Shown: positions 59,341-64,000 of the stretch, piece after piece
How the letters are laid out: every line of letters starts with the position of its first letter
Numbering within the stretch: position 1 is the first letter of the stretch
Assembly (NCBI RefSeq): GCF_014851395.1
Contig: NW_024040596.1
Span: 4,118,777-4,182,776 of the forward strand
From: Micropterus salmoides
Taxonomy: Eukaryota; Chordata; Actinopteri; Centrarchiformes; Centrarchidae
Reading direction: 5' to 3'
Length of the DNA stretch: 64,000 bases
Made by a program: the position numbers and the translations under genes
Notes under the pieces: generated by a model
Databases searched by the model: none
The model's input: the letters and a program-made list of their open reading frames with translations, nothing else
Told to the model about the DNA's origin: nothing

Positions 59341-60079
59341 TTTGAGCACCGAGCATCATTGATGTAAAACACAGAGTTTGCCTCCTCTCATCTTGCCGGA
59401 GTCTTGCGCTCTGTTGACTCACGTAACACGTACCGTCCGCCAAGTGCTTGATCCAGGTGTCTGTAAAGATGTGGGCACAACAGTCTCTGATTTCTGTTGT
59501 TTGGCCAACCTGAGTCCTTTTTTGTCCAGATCAGACCTTTAGTAACAGTCTTAAGCCCAAACTGGGCCAACATGGCTCCTATCTCGGCTCTCTTTCCTCT
59601 CCTGTGGGCTATCACCGTACCCGTTGTGCCTGATCCAGTTGTTCGGGCTGGGTGGAAGGTCCGCTGCTCTTGAATCGAGAACCCCGGGCCTTCTTTTCCA
59701 ATGACATGTTTCAGTTATAAAGCCGGGAAAAAACAGATGAAAAACAACGAAGTTTGAAGGACCAGCTGCTGCTTTTACATGCGCTGCCAGGTGCCATTGC
59801 ATGCTTATCACAGCCTGTGGTTTTCAGAGTTTACAAGACTTCTGTTTCCAACATTAGGCTGACATTGAAACACTGTGAAGTCCACATGATGGGATGCAGA
59901 ACACATATGCAGAGGATGTTGAAATAGCTCAGTGGGAGTATATTACAATGCTGCCAAATGGGTGGTGTACATTCTTAAATCAGCAACATTTTATCCAGTT
60001 GATCATACATTTTCTTACATACAAATAATTTTTGTCACATCTTTTAGCAGTTTAGCAGTTTCATGTTCCAAACAAATGC
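59341..60079. other. Unannotated sequence, moderately CpG-rich
   Basis: Two overlapping minus-strand frames at 59388-59811 are open but have no recognisable domain. The region could be part of a mobile element. No call can be supported. Confidence 0.3.
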
Positions 60080-60600
60080 ATGTTGTGGTCATGCTTGGCC
60101 TTGGTTAGAAGGTATCCTCCATCAGCAACCCATGTTCCAGCTGAACTCGCCAAGATATTATTCCCCTTCCACTCATTCACCAGCTTCAGACCTCAGATAC
60201 TGGACAGTTTCCCGGCTACTGAACAGCTCAGTGTGAGGGCTGTCACCATTTTTTACTGCCCAACCGATAATGGATTTTTAAGTCTGGTGTTGATATTGAT
60301 ATTTACCGCCTCCTTCTCCCCAGGACTAAGCTCTGCACCATGGGTGATCTGGCTCTCTGTTCTGCTTCTCCTCCAATCATCTGAGGGCACCTCAGACTAC
60401 TGAGACTTTTAAAAAAGGGCTTAAAACATTCATTTTTTGCAGTTTTAATTTACCTTGCAAGTCGTTCCACTATGTTCACTTTTTTTTATCTGTCATCTGG
60501 TATTTTATGTTTATATTATGGTATATTAATGTTTTCACCTTGCTTTTATGATTTTACCTTGTAGTACTTAAGGATAAAATCTATTATTATTATTTTGGAG
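60080..60600 (+). mobile_element. C-terminal end and 3' UTR of a LINE
   Basis: On the + strand, about 60357-60440 reads NHLRAPQTTETFKKGLKTFI, the typical last residues of a fish LINE ORF2. It is followed by a 3' UTR with TTTTACCTTGTAGTAC and ending in ATTATTATTATT. Upstream (60085-60350) the frame is broken. Confidence 0.75.
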
Positions 60601-62399
60601 TTTAAAAAGTTATAGTAATTTTTGTAACATAAACACGTAACCTAAGCAGTCTTGCTACGGAACTCATAGTTTTTGTTTCTTAATTTCATTGTGACTGGGA
60701 TACATATGTAAAAGGCCATTTTACATTAGAAAATCAATCTCTGGGGACCAACTATGTAATGGTGACACTGTTTCAAAATGACCTGAAACCTAGTTTACAC
60801 TTAATAAGCAAGATGAGACCCTGCATTCAGCTGAATTGTTTCTGCATACATGTTTGCGTTTAAAGTCACAACAATGCAGATAACACCAAACTATTCAAAA
60901 CCTTGCTTTGATTTTGTCAGTGCCTGCGAAATGTTAATTTTAAAATGCCTTGTAACACTTGGCTTCTAATGTTTTTTTACTGTATTTTCTTACATTTATA
61001 GTTACCAATATATCTTTTTGCTATTATCTACTTATTACTGGTCTAGCTCTACTGGTTTTGATTGACAAATGGAAAGAAACTGATTTTCTGTGATTCCTTG
61101 TTGAAATACAAAATTCTGTTTTTAAGTGCAATAGGCTGTGTCCTCCTGTCGACAGCAATAACATTAATGACAGAAGACTAGCAAACCTTGCCAAACATCA
61201 AGAGTGTGAGGAGGCATTATTGATTTTACGCCATAAATGTTTCATCCTAAAAGCCATCTCTACAAGTCATTCCATATTAAATCCCTTTGACAATGACCCA
61301 TGTGTACAACTGATTTTTAAAAATTATATTCTGATATCTTAATAAAGAAATCAAGATATAATTTCTACTGGAGGTGCAGTCTGCATGATATATAATTATG
61401 CAATGATATATTTAAATACTTATTTAAAACTAACTGTGGAATATGAACCAAAGGTTCGCTGATTCTCACTGCAGGTCATTTGATCTCACATCCTGAAGGC
61501 ATAAGTCCACTATTTCCCGTACTGGGTATTTTCTTGTCTCTTGTTTATACAGCAAGCCCAACACACTTACCCCAGTGACCAGTTTATGTTTGGCTTTCAA
61601 ACACTGATAACAGAATCAAGCAAACATTGCAGTTTCTTTTTGTCTTCTCACCAGATGCTGCTTGAAGCATCAGAAAGCATATAATATAACTTGGGATTCC
61701 CTGGCTTTTGGTGAAAGAGATAATTTTGCTTAGTATTTGCAATGTTTTAATTGCAAATAAAAAATCTAGCAGTTTCTTGTAAAACTGCTAGATGATAGAC
61801 CATGCTAATTAAAATGTTCCACCTTAAAAGACAAACTGCTGTATAATCTATTTCTCATAAAAACTGCTTCAAGAATCAGGGTCACTTTGCAATATGCACT
61901 AAATGTACAGCAATATGTGTTGGTGGGAAGTAGAATGGCAACATGAACAACCAGAGACACAGTGCAAATACTCTGTAGTTACGTCTATTTCCTGCTATAG
62001 AATGGGGTATAATGATGTTATAGGCCCTCACCAGCCTAATGGACATCCGAATACCACTGAGCGGAACTTGAAGTATGGGGCGCCGAACATCCTGTAAGGA
62101 TGTTTACAGCACAGCACAACATCTCTGCAGGGACATTGGGAGTTGAGAAGGACAGGCTGAGCTCTGGCAATGGGCGAGAAGACAACAGCTGTTATGCACA
62201 GGCTGTTTTCCCAGGTATCTTTCTGCTTGCCGGCGGATATAATAGGTGATGTCAGCTCTTGTGCAAAGTGTACATGACTAACCACTTCTGCGAAACACTC
62301 TGAGGTACTACAGATAATAGTGGACCACCCACAGTTAGCACTGGTTTATGGTTGGATGAAGCAGACCCAAACAGCCAGATAATCAAGTCTTGTGCCTAT
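60601..62399. other. Unannotated sequence
   Basis: AT-rich with no exon recognised. A GGTCACTTTGCAATATGCAC string at 61880 might be a worn left end of the Tc1-like element, but this is weak. Confidence 0.35.
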
Positions 62400-62934
62400 C
62401 TTAGCTTTAAGCTCAAATTAGCAAAGAATATTCATGTAGTAGCTGGGCTACAGCAGCAGAAATCCACACCGAGCGCCACTCCTGTCAGCTAAGAACAGGA
62501 AACTGAGGCTACAATTCACAGACACACCAAAAACAGAAGATTGGAAAAACATTGCCTGGTCGGATGAGTCTCGATTTTAGCTGCAACATCCAGATGGTAG
62601 GTTCAGGATTTGGCGTAAACAACATGAAAGCATAGATCCATCCTGCCTTGAATCAGCGGTTCAGGCTGGTGGAGGTGGTGTAACAGTGTGGGGGATGTTT
62701 TCTTGGCACACTTTGAGCCTCTTAGTACCAACTGAGCATCATTTAAACACAACAGCCTACCTGAGTATTGTTGCTGACCATGTCCATCCCTTTATGACCA
62801 CAGTGTACCATTTTCTGATGGCTACTTCCAGCAGGATAATGGACCATGCCACAAAGCTCAAATCATCTTAAAGGCAGTTCTGAAGGCAAAAGGTGTACCA
62901 AAAGGTGTACCTAATAAAGTGGCCAGTGAGTGTA
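62400..62934 (+). mobile_element. Tc1-like transposon remnant with broken transposase
   Basis: Read on the + strand, 62539-62640 gives WKNIAWSDESRF and HPDGRFRIWRKQHES, and 62686 on gives GGGVTVWGMFSW, then ATAYLSIVADHVHPFM-like text and, after a frameshift, DGYFQQDNGPCHKAQII. These are the DDE/D core motifs of a Tc1-family transposase. The right terminal repeat, CTAATAAAGTGGCCAGTGAG, ends at 62934. Most of the C-terminal part is deleted, a frameshift is present, and the left end is not identified. Confidence 0.88.
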
Positions 62935-64000
62935 AATGGTTATTATAAATTAGCTGCATACTGTATAAGAGTAGGAGACGTGTTTGGTTTGGGGCACTGA
63001 ATTGAAACTATATTCTCTATGTAATAATGTGTCTATTTTAAACTTAGTCTCTCAGAGAACTGAAAAAAGAATAATATGTCTTTGTCTGGAACAAAGGTAT
63101 TTCAGACGAGCCACAATTATTTGATGGTATTCACTAAACAAAGTTTTATCATTGAAAGCCGGTCTGGAGTTGGTCATGATATAACATGTGGTTTTTTTCT
63201 TTCATAAGCAAGGTATTTATGACAGAAGTGAACAAAATGTCATGCTGGAAATTCCCATCGTAACAAATGGATTCCATTTAGATGGGAGGGGTCAGCAGTT
63301 TTTTTTTCCTCGCTAGCACCTATAAATGTTAAATGACCACTTAAAAAAAGAAGCAATAGCCGAAGAAAATGGGATGAGAAACAAATCACAGCTAGCTAAG
63401 CAGCAGAAGCTATCTGGAAATAATTCTGATTCTTTATGATTATAACGTCTGTTCTGTGCTGCCATCTGACAAGATATATCCTCTGTATCGGTCTGCTAAT
63501 GTATGAAAAACAGCTGTTGCCAAGAAACAGCTGGGGGACTTGGCAAAGCACAGCGCTGTGTGTGTCAGTTGGTGTGTGCGGGTGCATTTTTGTGTGTTTG
63601 CATGAATGTGTGAGCAGCTGATCTTTTCCTGGCTGTTTCTAATTTGCACATCACCATAATGTTTTACAATCCCACTTTCAGTAAGCCCAACCCCCCCCCC
63701 CCCTCACCTCCTCTCCGCTCCCCAGAGTAATGCAATTTTAACTCTGAGCAGACTTCAGGAGGCACTGTGCCAGTCCCCCTGGCGATAGAGCTACAGGGAG
63801 ACTTTGACTGGGTCAAACCTCTCAGTGATGTGCTGACTGACGGCCCCCTGCTTTGCCTCCTTTTCCTCTCTCAGTGTGTTGTAAGACTGTACTGGGTTTT
63901 CGTCTGTGAAAATGGTTTGTTTTGGCCACCAAACAATGGATATTCAAACTGTTAACAAAGTTGAAGCTGTATAAAACTGCATTATTTGCGTAGTCTGTAG
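62935..64000. other. Unannotated sequence to the end of the window
   Basis: A run of about 14 C lies at 63689-63702. No exon or repeat family recognised. Confidence 0.4.

Overview
This window reads as a vertebrate chromosome segment, almost certainly from a teleost fish and probably a percomorph-type genome. It has split exons with GT/AG borders, no operon structure, AT-rich intronic DNA, microsatellites and many decayed transposable elements of fish type: a V-SINE with an L2-like LINE sharing its tail, hAT and TTAA-target DNA elements, a Tc1-like remnant and palindromic MITEs. None of the long open frames I examined outside the main gene looks like a cellular protein. Several are short, lack an ATG, or lie inside repeats.

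The one gene I can support is a tissue factor pathway inhibitor gene (tfpi/tfpia type) on the + strand. Six coding exons are readable: Kunitz 1 (26910-27113), Kunitz 2 (38415-38591), two small linker exons (39441-39506 and 39850-39900), Kunitz 3 (43402-43575) and a terminal exon with a basic tail (43816-43877). Every readable intron is phase 1, so the exons join into one frame coding for 244 residues from the codon completed at the Kunitz 1 border to the stop. The exon with the start codon and signal peptide was not found. It lies either in the unannotated 26.9 kb upstream or outside the window.

Layout: 1-26.9 kb is non-coding as far as I can see (upstream DNA and/or 5' introns). It carries a hAT element with an 8-bp target duplication (1.4-2.1 kb), a 33-bp minisatellite (4.26-4.51 kb), a hAT remnant with a BED zinc-finger trace (6.6-7.1 kb), a V-SINE (8.2-8.4 kb), a 1.6-kb TTAA-target element (9.7-11.3 kb), LINE pieces and a second hAT copy (25.2-25.9 kb). 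From 27.1 to 38.4 kb is the large K1-K2 intron, with a tandem array (32.4-32.8 kb), a LINE 3' end and a second, inverted TTAA element. From 38.4 to 43.9 kb are the remaining exons. From 43.9 to 64 kb is the 3' flank, with a CpG-enriched possible first exon near 46.2-46.4 kb, palindromic MITEs, SINE, L2 and Tc1 remnants.

The protein would be a secreted, reversible inhibitor of the initiating step of coagulation. Kunitz 1 (P1 Lys) fits factor VIIa, Kunitz 2 (P1 Arg) fits factor Xa, Kunitz 3 (P1 His) fits a non-inhibitory, cofactor-binding role, and the basic tail fits a TFPI-alpha-like form. A possible alternative last exon at 40263, with a strong acceptor and a poly(A) signal, would give a two-Kunitz short form. 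I see no sign of a new multi-gene system. The most novel points are the candidate alternative last exons and the shared repeat families.
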